Assembly (NCBI RefSeq): GCF_003003035.1
Contig: NZ_PVTS01000006.1
Coordinates: forward strand, 1 to 64,000
Direction: 5' to 3'
DNA from: Marinilabilia salmonicolor
Lineage (GTDB): Bacteria > Bacteroidota > Bacteroidia > Bacteroidales > Marinilabiliaceae
DNA: 64,000 nucleotides
Part shown: piece by piece, positions 8,688 to 15,472 of the stretch
How positions within the stretch are numbered: position 1 is the first letter of the stretch
How the letters are laid out: every line of letters begins with the position of its first letter
Position numbers and translations under genes: made by a program
The notes under the pieces: model-generated
The model's database searches: none
Told to the model about the DNA's origin: nothing
Seen by the model: the letters and a program-made list of their open reading frames with translations, nothing else

Positions 8688-8862
8688 TTAAAAGTTTACC
8701 CAATGATTATCAAAACTTCTTCCGTTAATGATTACCTCCTCAGGGGATATGGTAAGTGATGTTGAAACACCACCGCCTATTGAGTTGATTGAACGATTAA
8801 AATTTAGACAATAAGCGTTGGAGAAACTGACCATTACACCTTTGATTGAACAAATAAATAAT
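8688..8862 (-). pseudogene. Remnant of hcp/tssD 3' end (cassette with effector 7658)
   Basis: The minus strand keeps about 58 in-frame codons ending at TAA 8688-8690. They include [15 protein letters not shown] and [15 protein letters not shown], then SFDNHWVNF. These align over their whole length with the C-terminal third of the intact TssD at 11153-11560 (EFTNAFCVGFQRVIN, GGGLATALTVSPEEL, SFDNRWVKY). Unlike the other remnant the final frame is intact, but the N-terminal two thirds of the gene are missing and an unrelated gene (8867-9338) begins on its upstream side. The stop is 4 bases before the effector ATG, the same spacing as in the intact cassette. Confidence 0.8.
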
Positions 8863-8866
8863 TAAA

Positions 8867-9338
8867 TCATCCCTTTTGGAACATTTTTTTTAATTCAACA
8901 ACCTCTTCCGGATCTTTTTCAAAAAATTGAACTGAAACCTTATTGGTTCTATATCTTAGATATATTTTTTTTCCAAAAGGATATTTTTCATTAAAAGAAA
9001 TCGTATAACATATACTCATTTTCCCACTAAAATTAATACCTCCAATCCCCCTTTGAATTGCAATGATACTATTTACAGGAATTACTTCATCTTTTCCTTT
9101 TTTTTGGTACTTTACTAAGATAAATCCATTCTCTACTATTACCTTTCTTAGGTTCTGAGATTTAATAGTATTTAATAAAAAAAGGTAACCACAATAAAAA
9201 CACAACAAAAAAGGAAGTGATAAATAAAGAATAAAAAGTGACTAAAAAGAGGACAAAACAGAGCACGAAGAACAAACCAATGATAACACATATTCGCATG
9301 TAAGCTTCCTCTCTATTTGAAACCGGGAGTGTGTTCAT
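8867..9338 (-). pseudogene. Two-part gene for a membrane-anchored protein, split by a frameshift at an A7 tract
   Basis: An ATG at 9338 opens a frame that codes for MNTLPVSNREEAYMR followed by two hydrophobic helices, and ends at TAA 9162-9164. A second frame, with no good start of its own (a TTG at 9208), overlaps it and runs to 8867; it gives a soluble domain of about 95 residues with alternating strands (NGFILVKYQKKG, SIIAIQRGIGGI, KIYLRYRTNK) and ends in a helix (EEVVELKKMFQKG). Joining the frames at the A7 tract 9177-9183 gives a two-helix anchor plus a small beta-rich cytosolic domain of PH-like appearance. It may be a former immunity gene. The break could be decay, phase variation or a sequencing error. 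Confidence 0.55.
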
Positions 9339-9491
9339 TTTTACATATATGCTTTATATGGTTCCCTCAGAAAAGTTCATATTTCACCGATCGTTTTTGA
9401 CCTTAAAAATCTCCGGCCCAAATAAACATGCATATAATATCAATCACATCAAATATTAGTGATTCTTCCTTCTACATATATAATGCAGTTA
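9339..9491. other. Short AT-rich gap in the effector array
   Basis: This 153-base gap between the split membrane-protein gene and the secreted protein gene holds no recognisable gene, repeat or terminator. Confidence 0.3.
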
Positions 9492-9962
9492 TTATTTAAA
9501 AAAATCGTCAATTATATCATTTTCAGAATTCTCTATGGACAAATGTGCTTCTTTATAAGTTATCCCTCGCGCAGAATATGGGAACGCCCTTTCTTCATGT
9601 CTATTTGTCACATAGGTGAAAACAACTTCTGCCACTTCAGCTTCGTCAGATGGAACAGGGTCAACAACTAATTTTACAACTTCAAATTCTTTACGATAGA
9701 AATAGTAATTTATATAAATAAGTGAATTATCATAAAACATTACCAAATAATCTTCTTTATCAATAACATCAATCGAAATCTTTTCCAAACTATCTTTTAA
9801 TGACTGGAGCTTCTTCCTTTCAAATGTTTTATCATGAGTTACTTTTCTTTCGCCTTTCTCATCAAAATACTTCCCATTGGCAAATGCCTTATCATTTGTA
9901 AGCAGTACAAAAAGTAATGCAAATACGCTTAAAAGGCAAAGTTTTATATTATTCCAATTAAT
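9492..9962 (-). CDS. Secreted or lipid-anchored-like protein of unknown function, likely non-ATG start
   Basis: The frame ending at 9492 stays open upstream to an in-frame TAG, with no ATG. The best start is ATT at 9960-9962, which overlaps the stop of the preceding 58-residue gene by one base and would allow coupled translation. From there the protein has 156 residues: NWNNIKLCLLSVFALLFVLLT followed by NDKAFAN is a convincing export signal, followed by a charged helix (FERKKLQSLKDSLEKI) and a mixed domain with LVMFYDNSLIYINYYFY and VVFTYVTNRHEERAFPYS. A later TTG start (9788) would remove the signal. No family is recognised. In this position it could be a periplasmic immunity protein. The start codon is uncertain. 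Confidence 0.5.
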   Translation of the reverse strand: MNWNNIKLCLLSVFALLFVLLTNDKAFANGKYFDEKGERKVTHDKTFERKKLQSLKDSLEKISIDVIDKEDYLVMFYDNSLIYINYYFYRKEFEVVKLVVDPVPSDEAEVAEVVFTYVTNRHEERAFPYSARGITYKEAHLSIENSENDIIDDFFK

Positions 9963-10134
9963 GACCTATTTTATACTTTCTCAAAATATCATCTATGTTA
10001 GCATCGCTCAATGATACTTCCTTAAGAATTTCAACTAATTTCATTTTATCTTTTTTTCTCACTGCTTTGTCAAATTCTTTGAAAAGTCCACTTACGGCTA
10101 ATCGTTCATTTACTGTCATTCCTGAATAATCCAT
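9958..10134 (-). CDS. 58-residue protein, candidate immunity to the effector at 10147
   Basis: A short frame with ATG at 10134 and TAA at 9958-9960 encodes MDYSGMTVNERLAVSGLF then KEFDKAVRKKDKMKLVEILKE and ends RKYKIGH. It is all helical in appearance, acidic/basic, with no signal or membrane segment, so cytoplasmic. The pattern MTxNERLxxSGLxxEFDKAxxxKDxxKLxxILKxV is one I associate with small proteins that occur beside toxin genes in many bacteria; I cannot name a family. It begins 12 bases after the effector stop. A cytoplasmic immunity protein fits a toxin that acts in the cytoplasm. Confidence 0.6.
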   Translation of the reverse strand: MDYSGMTVNERLAVSGLFKEFDKAVRKKDKMKLVEILKEVSLSDANIDDILRKYKIGH

Positions 10135-10146
10135 AATTAAAATATT

Positions 10147-11148
10147 TTAGAATCCCCAATAGCTACTATAATTTCCTGGTCTGCTCATATATTTCCACAT
10201 ATTCACGTTATTCGGATTTATTATTAATTCTGGAAATCCACCTGGATTTCCATCTAACGGCAATGCTTTTCTAAATAGGGTCATGTCTTTTATTTTTGCA
10301 CTTCCTTTAATATATCCAGTTCCCCAATTCACATCTGGTAATCCTGCCCATTTTCGATACATACTTTTAGGCAAGAGCTTAGTATTAATTGGTGACCATG
10401 ACCATCCATTTATTTTGGATGCTCCTCCATAAACTCTATATGCAGGGATATGTATATTTTCAACTGTTGACTTAGCAACTCTCGTAGTAACTTTCGTTCC
10501 CGCACCCGCCGTTGAAGCATACCCAAATGTAAAAACTTCAGCAGCACACGTTAAAAATTGTATTCCGGCTTCAAGATAATTTCCATCATACAACGCATCC
10601 ATCGTACGTGCACTTGATCCTAAGGCTGGCCAATTGTAGATGCTATACCATGGGGTAGCCTCTTCATTTGTGCCAGCCCCATCACAAGGGCAATCAAACA
10701 ACAACTCACTTTCACCAAAAACATCTTCAAACTCCGCTAACTTCCCACTGATGATTTCTTCTTTCCCGGTAGTATAGTCTCGATATCCAAACCTAAAGCG
10801 TTCTCCATCGTCAACTTTGACTACAATCTCGCAATTATCGGAAAGTTTGAGATACTTTCCATGTCCCATATTGATGGTAGGTTCTCCACCGGTATTAATT
10901 TTTACCAGTTTATCCATCAAGTCATCACCATCTATCCTGAGACTTTTTATCTTTTCTTCAGGGGATGCATTTATTACCGGCTGAAAATGCGGAATACAAT
11001 AATTACTATTCTGAAAATAGCAACTGCCCAATGCAAAAGCATGTAGGGACTGGTACCCGACTCCATCTACATAGCCTTCGTAGGGAATCCCCATAGCATC
11101 AAATACTTCTGCTTTTTCGCGCGAAATCACATAATTGTTCTTTGGCAT
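10147..11148 (-). CDS. T6SS effector, conserved N-terminus plus polymorphic-toxin-like C-terminal domain
   Basis: This 333-residue protein shares residues 1-152 almost exactly with the effector at 6016-7041 and then switches to a different sequence. Residues 155-235 include a moderately hydrophobic alanine/glycine-rich linker. The last 98 residues (236-333) read AYRVYGGASKINGWSWSPIN ... YRKWAGLPDVNWGTGYIKG ... RKALPLDGNPGGFPELIINP. This resembles C-terminal toxin domains seen at the ends of RHS and other polymorphic toxins. Arg238, Ser250/Ser252 and Glu307 could be an R-S-E style ADP-ribosyltransferase triad, but that is a guess from pattern. The gene lies 4 bases after an intact tssD (11153-11560) and before a 58-residue cytoplasmic protein. 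Confidence 0.65.
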   Translation of the reverse strand: MPKNNYVISREKAEVFDAMGIPYEGYVDGVGYQSLHAFALGSCYFQNSNYCIPHFQPVINASPEEKIKSLRIDGDDLMDKLVKINTGGEPTINMGHGKYLKLSDNCEIVVKVDDGERFRFGYRDYTTGKEEIISGKLAEFEDVFGESELLFDCPCDGAGTNEEATPWYSIYNWPALGSSARTMDALYDGNYLEAGIQFLTCAAEVFTFGYASTAGAGTKVTTRVAKSTVENIHIPAYRVYGGASKINGWSWSPINTKLLPKSMYRKWAGLPDVNWGTGYIKGSAKIKDMTLFRKALPLDGNPGGFPELIINPNNVNMWKYMSRPGNYSSYWGF

Positions 11149-11152
11149 AATG

Positions 11153-11560
11153 CTAATACTTTACCCAACGGTTATCGAAACTTATCCCGTTAATTCGCAG
11201 CTCTTCCGGAGAGACAGTCAGAGCAGTTGCTAATCCACCGCCTTCGGTATTTATTACTCGCTGAAACCCTACACAAAAGGCATTAGTAAACTCAATCTTC
11301 ATAGGTGCGCTGCCGCTTTCTATCCGGAAACCAACGACACCGTTTTTGCTGGTTGTTTTCATTGCCCAGGCATAAATGCTTTCTGGAACAGTCTGAGAGA
11401 GGGTAACCTGCATTAGTCCGCCTCGGACTTCATTTTGTGGTTCCCCTTTGTGATCACTCGACTGAGCAAAACCTATATTGAATTGGGAGAGTTCGTACTC
11501 TTCGCCATCAATGGTTAACCAAACACTAACTTTGCTATCATTTTGTGGTAAATTAAACAT
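11153..11560 (-). CDS. tssD: TssD (Hcp) paralogue that heads the effector array
   Basis: This 135-residue protein has the Bacteroidota TssD layout: an opening beta part (VWLTIDGEEYELSQFNIGFAQSSD), the HKGEPQNEVRGGLMQV block, EFTNAFCVGFQRVIN, then GGGLATALTVSPEEL and a WVKY end. Hcp/TssD hexamers stack to make the tube and can hold effectors in their lumen or at a C-terminal extension. It overlaps functionally with two other tssD genes in this window but is divergent from the main one at 14866. Directly after it come effector and immunity genes, so it is probably the dedicated carrier of that cargo. Two truncated copies of its 3' end lie further down. Confidence 0.82.
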   Translation of the reverse strand: MFNLPQNDSKVSVWLTIDGEEYELSQFNIGFAQSSDHKGEPQNEVRGGLMQVTLSQTVPESIYAWAMKTTSKNGVVGFRIESGSAPMKIEFTNAFCVGFQRVINTEGGGLATALTVSPEELRINGISFDNRWVKY

Positions 11561-11566
11561 GGCTTT

Positions 11567-11995
11567 CTAATTTAAATTAACCCATTTTTTCTCCAATGAG
11601 ACACTTCCAACAGATAATTTTCTTACTTGAAGTTGAACTTTTGTAGTAATGTACCCATTACCCTTTTGTGTATAAGCAACCTCCATTTCAGTACATGCTG
11701 CTCCTTCAAAGTATACTTTTTCCAATGGGGTATCATTGGCATCGCAAATTACGATAGCACCATTTTCAAGTTTACCGGATTTAAGCATCCAGCTAATAAT
11801 TTCATTGGAAGGAATGTTGGGATAAACCAAGTGGATTGTTCCACCCAAAACCTCCGATTGTGGTTTCCCATTTCGATCCATGCCCTGTGCAAACCCATAC
11901 TCGCACGAGAGCAGTTCGTAGCTGTCGCGATAGAGGCCGTTGATGCTACTGTCTTCGAGCGGCCCTATGCGTAAAAAACATTTGTGTCCAAACAT
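11567..11995 (-). CDS. tssD: TssD (Hcp) paralogue
   Basis: This 142-residue protein shares the TssD pattern with the next gene: LLSCEYGFAQGMDRNGKPQS, EVLGGTIHLVYP, a central helix, KVYFEGAACTEMEVAYTQKG and the final beta strand ending KKWVNLN. It is less similar to the main TssD (14866-15255). It stops 6 bases before the next tssD (11153-11560) starts, so both are made from one message and may form mixed hexamers. It sits next to a repeat-rich gap that separates this cargo part of the locus from the sheath genes, so it is likely to have its own promoter. Confidence 0.8.
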   Translation of the reverse strand: MFGHKCFLRIGPLEDSSINGLYRDSYELLSCEYGFAQGMDRNGKPQSEVLGGTIHLVYPNIPSNEIISWMLKSGKLENGAIVICDANDTPLEKVYFEGAACTEMEVAYTQKGNGYITTKVQLQVRKLSVGSVSLEKKWVNLN

Positions 11996-12846
11996 ATCTT
12001 TAAGTATTAGTATTCTTAAGATTTTTAGATATAAGTATATTAGTCAGTAGTTTGTAGTCAGTAGCCAGTAGTGATTGCTTTTAACTACGACATACCTAAA
12101 GGTCTAACAAAATCATATAAATAGAACAATTTAAGACGTTTATGATTTGAGTTAGATAAAAGTAAATTAGTCAGTAGTTTGTAGTCAGTAGTTTGTAGTC
12201 AGCAGGCAGTAGTGGGAATCTCTCACACTGACATTCCAAAGATCGAACGAAATCGAATAGACAACACACTTACAAAGGCTTACGATTTGAATTGAATAAA
12301 AATACAGACAGAAGGGAATCAGGCAGAAGGCAGAAGAAAACAACCATAGCCCAAAATTCCGGACAATTGAAAAGTCCTGGCAGCCTGATAAGCAAAAATC
12401 CAACCCTTCTATTATTCAACCATGAATGAGTCTTTTGTTACTTAAACAACATAAGACAATTAATACAGCTCTGATATTATGTGGTTTAACAAACAGTACC
12501 CTTTAAAATAAATGCTTGATTTCAAACAAGCTGAAAAAGCACAACGGGGAGCCATTATCATCAATAAAAACTAAAATTCAACGCCTTAAACCATTCCTAA
12601 ACAGCCAAAACATCATTCAAAAAAAGACAAGTCTTCGACACGGACAGTCCCAAAGTATTTCTTTGTTGACGTCACAATTGCTTCTCCAAAAAATTTAGAT
12701 GATAAAACTTTGCACTTAATCTTATTCACATGCAAAGTTCTGTAAAGGACTCCGGCCCGGGATGTTTACACTCAGAACAGCCAGAGACTTTTACAAAACG
12801 GCCCTTGATAATCAATAAGTTCACGTAACAAGCAAAATACAAGGTA
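11996..12846. other. Repeat-containing gap between tssC and the tssD pair
   Basis: This 851-base stretch has no convincing gene. Its right part (12420-12846) contains no clear hairpin or promoter. The left part contains an imperfect duplication of about 125 bases (units starting near 12040 and 12167) built around GTAGTCAGTAG words. The gap separates the structural part of the T6SS locus (sheath, membrane complex) from the tssD/effector part, so it is where an independent promoter for the cargo genes and the end of the tssC message must lie. Confidence 0.5.
12040..12216. repeat. GTAGTCAGTAG direct repeats within an imperfect duplication
   Basis: The word TTAGTCAGTAGTTTGTAGTC occurs at 12040-12059 and again at about 12167-12186, followed by further GTAGTCAG(T/C)AG words (12181-12216). 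The sequence after each unit is also related (a poly-purine stretch, then TATGATTTGAGTT versus TACGATTTGAATT), so the larger unit of about 125 bases looks duplicated and then diverged. There are no regular unique spacers, so this is not a CRISPR array. Confidence 0.65.
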
Positions 12847-14223
12847 TCAGGCCTGCTCATAATCCGAGTTCCACTCTGCACCATCATCTCCTTTAATCCC
12901 ATCGAGTTTAATCACAAAACTCTTGGCCGGGAAATAAGGAGTCAGATGAATATCCAGGAAAATACGGTCTTTCTGGTTTGGATCCTGTTCAAAGCGTTTA
13001 ATTTTAAACTTTTCAATCAATCGGTCAGGCCCCTGTACACTGTCCAGAAACTTAACAATCTGTCCACGCAGGTCACGCTCCGTTTTGGAGCTCCAGTTTT
13101 CAAAAGAGCGACGATTTAAGAAATCAAACAATACTTTTGTAATGTAATCGAACACCCGAACCACAGAATAAGTCTGGAGGCCAAGGTTATCGCCGTTAAA
13201 TAAAGTCTTTGCAGAAAAGGCCATCACTTTTCCATATTCATTTACCATGGGAATAAGCCCCATTTTTTCGAGTTGGGATATTTCACTCTTTTTCAAGGGA
13301 AATACCACACCATCAACTTCGTTGATGCTACCGAATTTCTTACCGGCAGTAACCTGCGACATTAATGTCTGATAAACCTTCCCGGCCAATGCGGCAGAAG
13401 GTGAAACATGCAGATCGTCCTCTTCACCCAGTTCCTGGTATTTTGATCGTCCTACCAGCCAGTTGCAGGACATGGTGGTGTTACATTTAAAGGTATCACC
13501 TCCGGCCAGATTGGAGGCAAAAAACATCTCAACAACATCATCCGGCTTATCCAGATCGGCAAAATCGGTAAACAACATAGCCTTATTGTCATGTGCAATT
13601 TTCGACCATTTCTCAACCACTTTATTGGACCCAAAATACCCTGGAACCGCCAGAATAGAGTAGCTCATTCTCAGATCAAGTTTATCAAAGTTTTGCTTCA
13701 ACTCATTGGCCACAAAATCGATAAACCGGGTATTGTCAAGATCAGTAATCTGCTCTTCCGATGCATTCACAATGGTCAGGTTGGGCACCTTATCGACCTC
13801 TGTATTTCTATAAAAAAGCATTACCCCACGATAAGCCTTTTCCAGATCACGCACAGCATTTACAGCGGTAAGCTGCGATTGGGCAAGTTTTTGAGTAACA
13901 ACCTCAGATTTCTCCTGGCAAGCTTCAATCATGTCGTTGATACTCTCAGAGTCCTTCAACATTTCAATCCAGAGCCCAATCTTACTATTAAGACTGTCTC
14001 TCTCAACTTTTTTCTGACTATCTGTTAAAAATATACGTTTCCGGGCCTTTCTTTCAGGATTCAGGTTTTGAATACCATCAACAGAAGATTCCAAAAAATT
14101 AAAACCTCCATATTTGGCCAGATTATTTATAGATTCCTCAAATCGTGATTGCTTACCATTTCCCTGGACTTTACCGACGGCAGCTTCAGCGGTTTGAGCA
14201 GCTTTTGCAGTTGTTTCAGCCAT
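12847..14223 (-). CDS. tssC: TssC, large sheath subunit
   Basis: This 458-residue protein matches TssC: AYRGVMLFYRNTEVDKVPNL near residues 130-149 (the YRG..L...T pattern), a central part with FADLDKPDDVVEMFFAS, PSAALAGKVYQTLMSQ, and the conserved end in which ENWSSKTERDLRGQIVKFLD and LTPYFPAKSFVIKLDG occur. TssC and TssB together form the contractile sheath that TssH recycles. It lies 58 bases after tssB in the same direction, the normal pairing. The first 25 residues are low-complexity alanine/glycine/lysine. Confidence 0.93.
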   Translation of the reverse strand: MAETTAKAAQTAEAAVGKVQGNGKQSRFEESINNLAKYGGFNFLESSVDGIQNLNPERKARKRIFLTDSQKKVERDSLNSKIGLWIEMLKDSESINDMIEACQEKSEVVTQKLAQSQLTAVNAVRDLEKAYRGVMLFYRNTEVDKVPNLTIVNASEEQITDLDNTRFIDFVANELKQNFDKLDLRMSYSILAVPGYFGSNKVVEKWSKIAHDNKAMLFTDFADLDKPDDVVEMFFASNLAGGDTFKCNTTMSCNWLVGRSKYQELGEEDDLHVSPSAALAGKVYQTLMSQVTAGKKFGSINEVDGVVFPLKKSEISQLEKMGLIPMVNEYGKVMAFSAKTLFNGDNLGLQTYSVVRVFDYITKVLFDFLNRRSFENWSSKTERDLRGQIVKFLDSVQGPDRLIEKFKIKRFEQDPNQKDRIFLDIHLTPYFPAKSFVIKLDGIKGDDGAEWNSDYEQA

Positions 14224-14281
14224 TGTACTGTGATTTAAAACATTAATAATTTCAAGATTTCAATGAATCGTTGGAAAGCCT

Positions 14282-14734
14282 CTATTTCTCTGCATCCAGT
14301 TCTTTTTTCAACTCTTCAAGGGCAGCAATTAAAGCCTGTCTCGATTCTTCATTTTGGAGGGCTCTTTGCAAAACTTTATTGGTGCGAAGTTGCTTCATAA
14401 AGCTTGCATAGAAGTTCTTCTTTTCGTTCAGATCATTCAGAAATTTACTCTGAACAGTCAGGTTCTTCAGGTTAAAGTCTCCAACATTTGAAAACTTAAA
14501 ATTTTCCTTCACGGGTTGTCCTGTTTCATCCTGAAACTCAACATCCACATTGGGCTTAAAATGATCAAAGACATCCTCCACGGAAGTAAGGCCTTCAGCT
14601 TTTTCAGGATTTACTGGGTCATCCGAAGTAAGCTTCTCAACAAGAAGCGTTCTGTTTTGTGGAATATCCGCAATACCTTCCCCTCCTTCAATCTTCACTT
14701 CATTTCCACCTATTTCATAATCAAGAATTGCCAT
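14282..14734 (-). CDS. tssB: TssB, small sheath subunit
   Basis: This 150-residue protein has TssB features: RTLLVEKLTSDDPVNPE near the N-terminus (position of the conserved P..I.I.Y), SVEDVFDHFKPNVDVEF, GDFNLKNLTVQSKFLNDLNE (matching the FxxMxDFxPxxVxxQxxxLxxL region of TssB) and a helical C-terminus (LRTNKVLQRALQNEESRQAL). It pairs with TssC from the next gene to make the sheath. It is preceded by a hairpin that follows the main tssD, which may set tssB/tssC expression below that of the tube protein. Confidence 0.9.
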   Translation of the reverse strand: MAILDYEIGGNEVKIEGGEGIADIPQNRTLLVEKLTSDDPVNPEKAEGLTSVEDVFDHFKPNVDVEFQDETGQPVKENFKFSNVGDFNLKNLTVQSKFLNDLNEKKNFYASFMKQLRTNKVLQRALQNEESRQALIAALEELKKELDAEK

Positions 14735-14776
14735 CTCAATTTTTTTTATAAGATTTGTAACACATTAAATTAAAAC

Positions 14777-14850
14777 GAGGGAGGTGCCGGAAGCTAAATC
14801 AGTTTCAGCGCGCAAGCTTTATTCTGAAAAAGTTTCCGGCTGCCTTCCTC
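14777..14850 (-). terminator. Hairpin between tssD and tssB
   Basis: The two arms GAGGGAGGTGCCGGAAGC (14777-14794) and GTTTCCGGCTGCCTTCCTC (14832-14850) are complementary with two small interruptions and lie within the 131-base gap between tssD and tssB. There is no good T run after it on the minus strand, so it is more likely a message-stabilising or partial-termination hairpin than a strong terminator. Its position behind the tube gene fits a need for far more TssD than TssB. Confidence 0.55.
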
Positions 14851-14865
14851 TTCACAGTACTATCT

Positions 14866-15255
14866 TTACTGAGGCCAGTTCTGCTCAAATTCAGCACCAC
14901 CAATTTTCAACACCTGCGCAGAGACTTCAAATGTCGTTGACATAGGAGAAGTTCCACTAATGTCGATACCTTCTTCGAAAGAAGTGATGTAACCATTTTC
15001 CCACATCAATTCTTTCATTTTGGATTCTTCATCGCCTTTTTTGAAGATAACGCTGCCAGAAACCGGCTTGAACTGGTTTACCATTTGTTCAAGAATAGAG
15101 GTGTCATCAGTAGATTCAACACGAACGCGAACTTTTCCACCATAGATGTTAGACGCGGGACGTCCTTTAACATCAACATCTCTTTCCAGTTTGTAGTTAC
15201 AGTCCAGGACATCAAACTCTTTGCCTCCCAGACTTAAAGTTGCTCTAAAAGCCAT
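14866..15255 (-). CDS. tssD: TssD (Hcp), main tube protein
   Basis: This 129-residue protein is the canonical Bacteroidota TssD: MAFRATLSLGGKEFDVLDCN, then YKLERDVDVKGRPASNIYGG, a central PVSGSVIFKKGDEESKMKEL and a final ISGTSPMSTTFEVSAQVLKI ending EQNWPQ. It would form the bulk hexameric tube inside the TssB/TssC sheath. It is isolated upstream by a palindrome with a T run (15283-15306) and downstream by a large hairpin, which suggests separate control and a stable abundant message. Confidence 0.92.
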   Translation of the reverse strand: MAFRATLSLGGKEFDVLDCNYKLERDVDVKGRPASNIYGGKVRVRVESTDDTSILEQMVNQFKPVSGSVIFKKGDEESKMKELMWENGYITSFEEGIDISGTSPMSTTFEVSAQVLKIGGAEFEQNWPQ

Positions 15256-15282
15256 AAGTAAAAATTTAAATAATTAAACAAT

Positions 15283-15306
15283 AAAAAAACATCTCTGCGC
15301 AGAGAT
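15283..15306 (-). terminator. Palindrome with T run between tssR and tssD
   Basis: ATCTCTGCGCAGAGAT (15291-15306) is a perfect 16-base palindrome that can fold into a 6-bp stem with a GCGC loop. Read on the minus strand it is followed after one base by seven T residues (15283-15289). This is the form of a weak intrinsic terminator, placed after tssR and 28 bases before the tssD start. It could instead be an operator or a processing hairpin at the 5' end of the tssD message. Confidence 0.5.
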
Positions 15307-15472
15307 AAAAAGTAAACTTCAAAGTATTTCAAATAACATACATAATATTGGTATTCAACTCAATACAGATCAAGCCATTCACTTCCAAAGCTATGCCGCA
15401 AATGATTTCGGAAAACAGTATGTATTTTGCAAAAGCACTGGCCCTTTGAAAAGCCAGCAAGCCTCATTAATA

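Noticed and set aside
12040-12216. GTAGTCAGTAG repeats considered as a CRISPR array
   Set aside because: Repeat units are short, unevenly spaced and lack unique spacers; no cas gene is near. It is a local duplication.
12516-12698. 60-codon open frame on the plus strand
   Set aside because: Composition is low-complexity, there is no plausible start signal, and no family resemblance. Likely chance.
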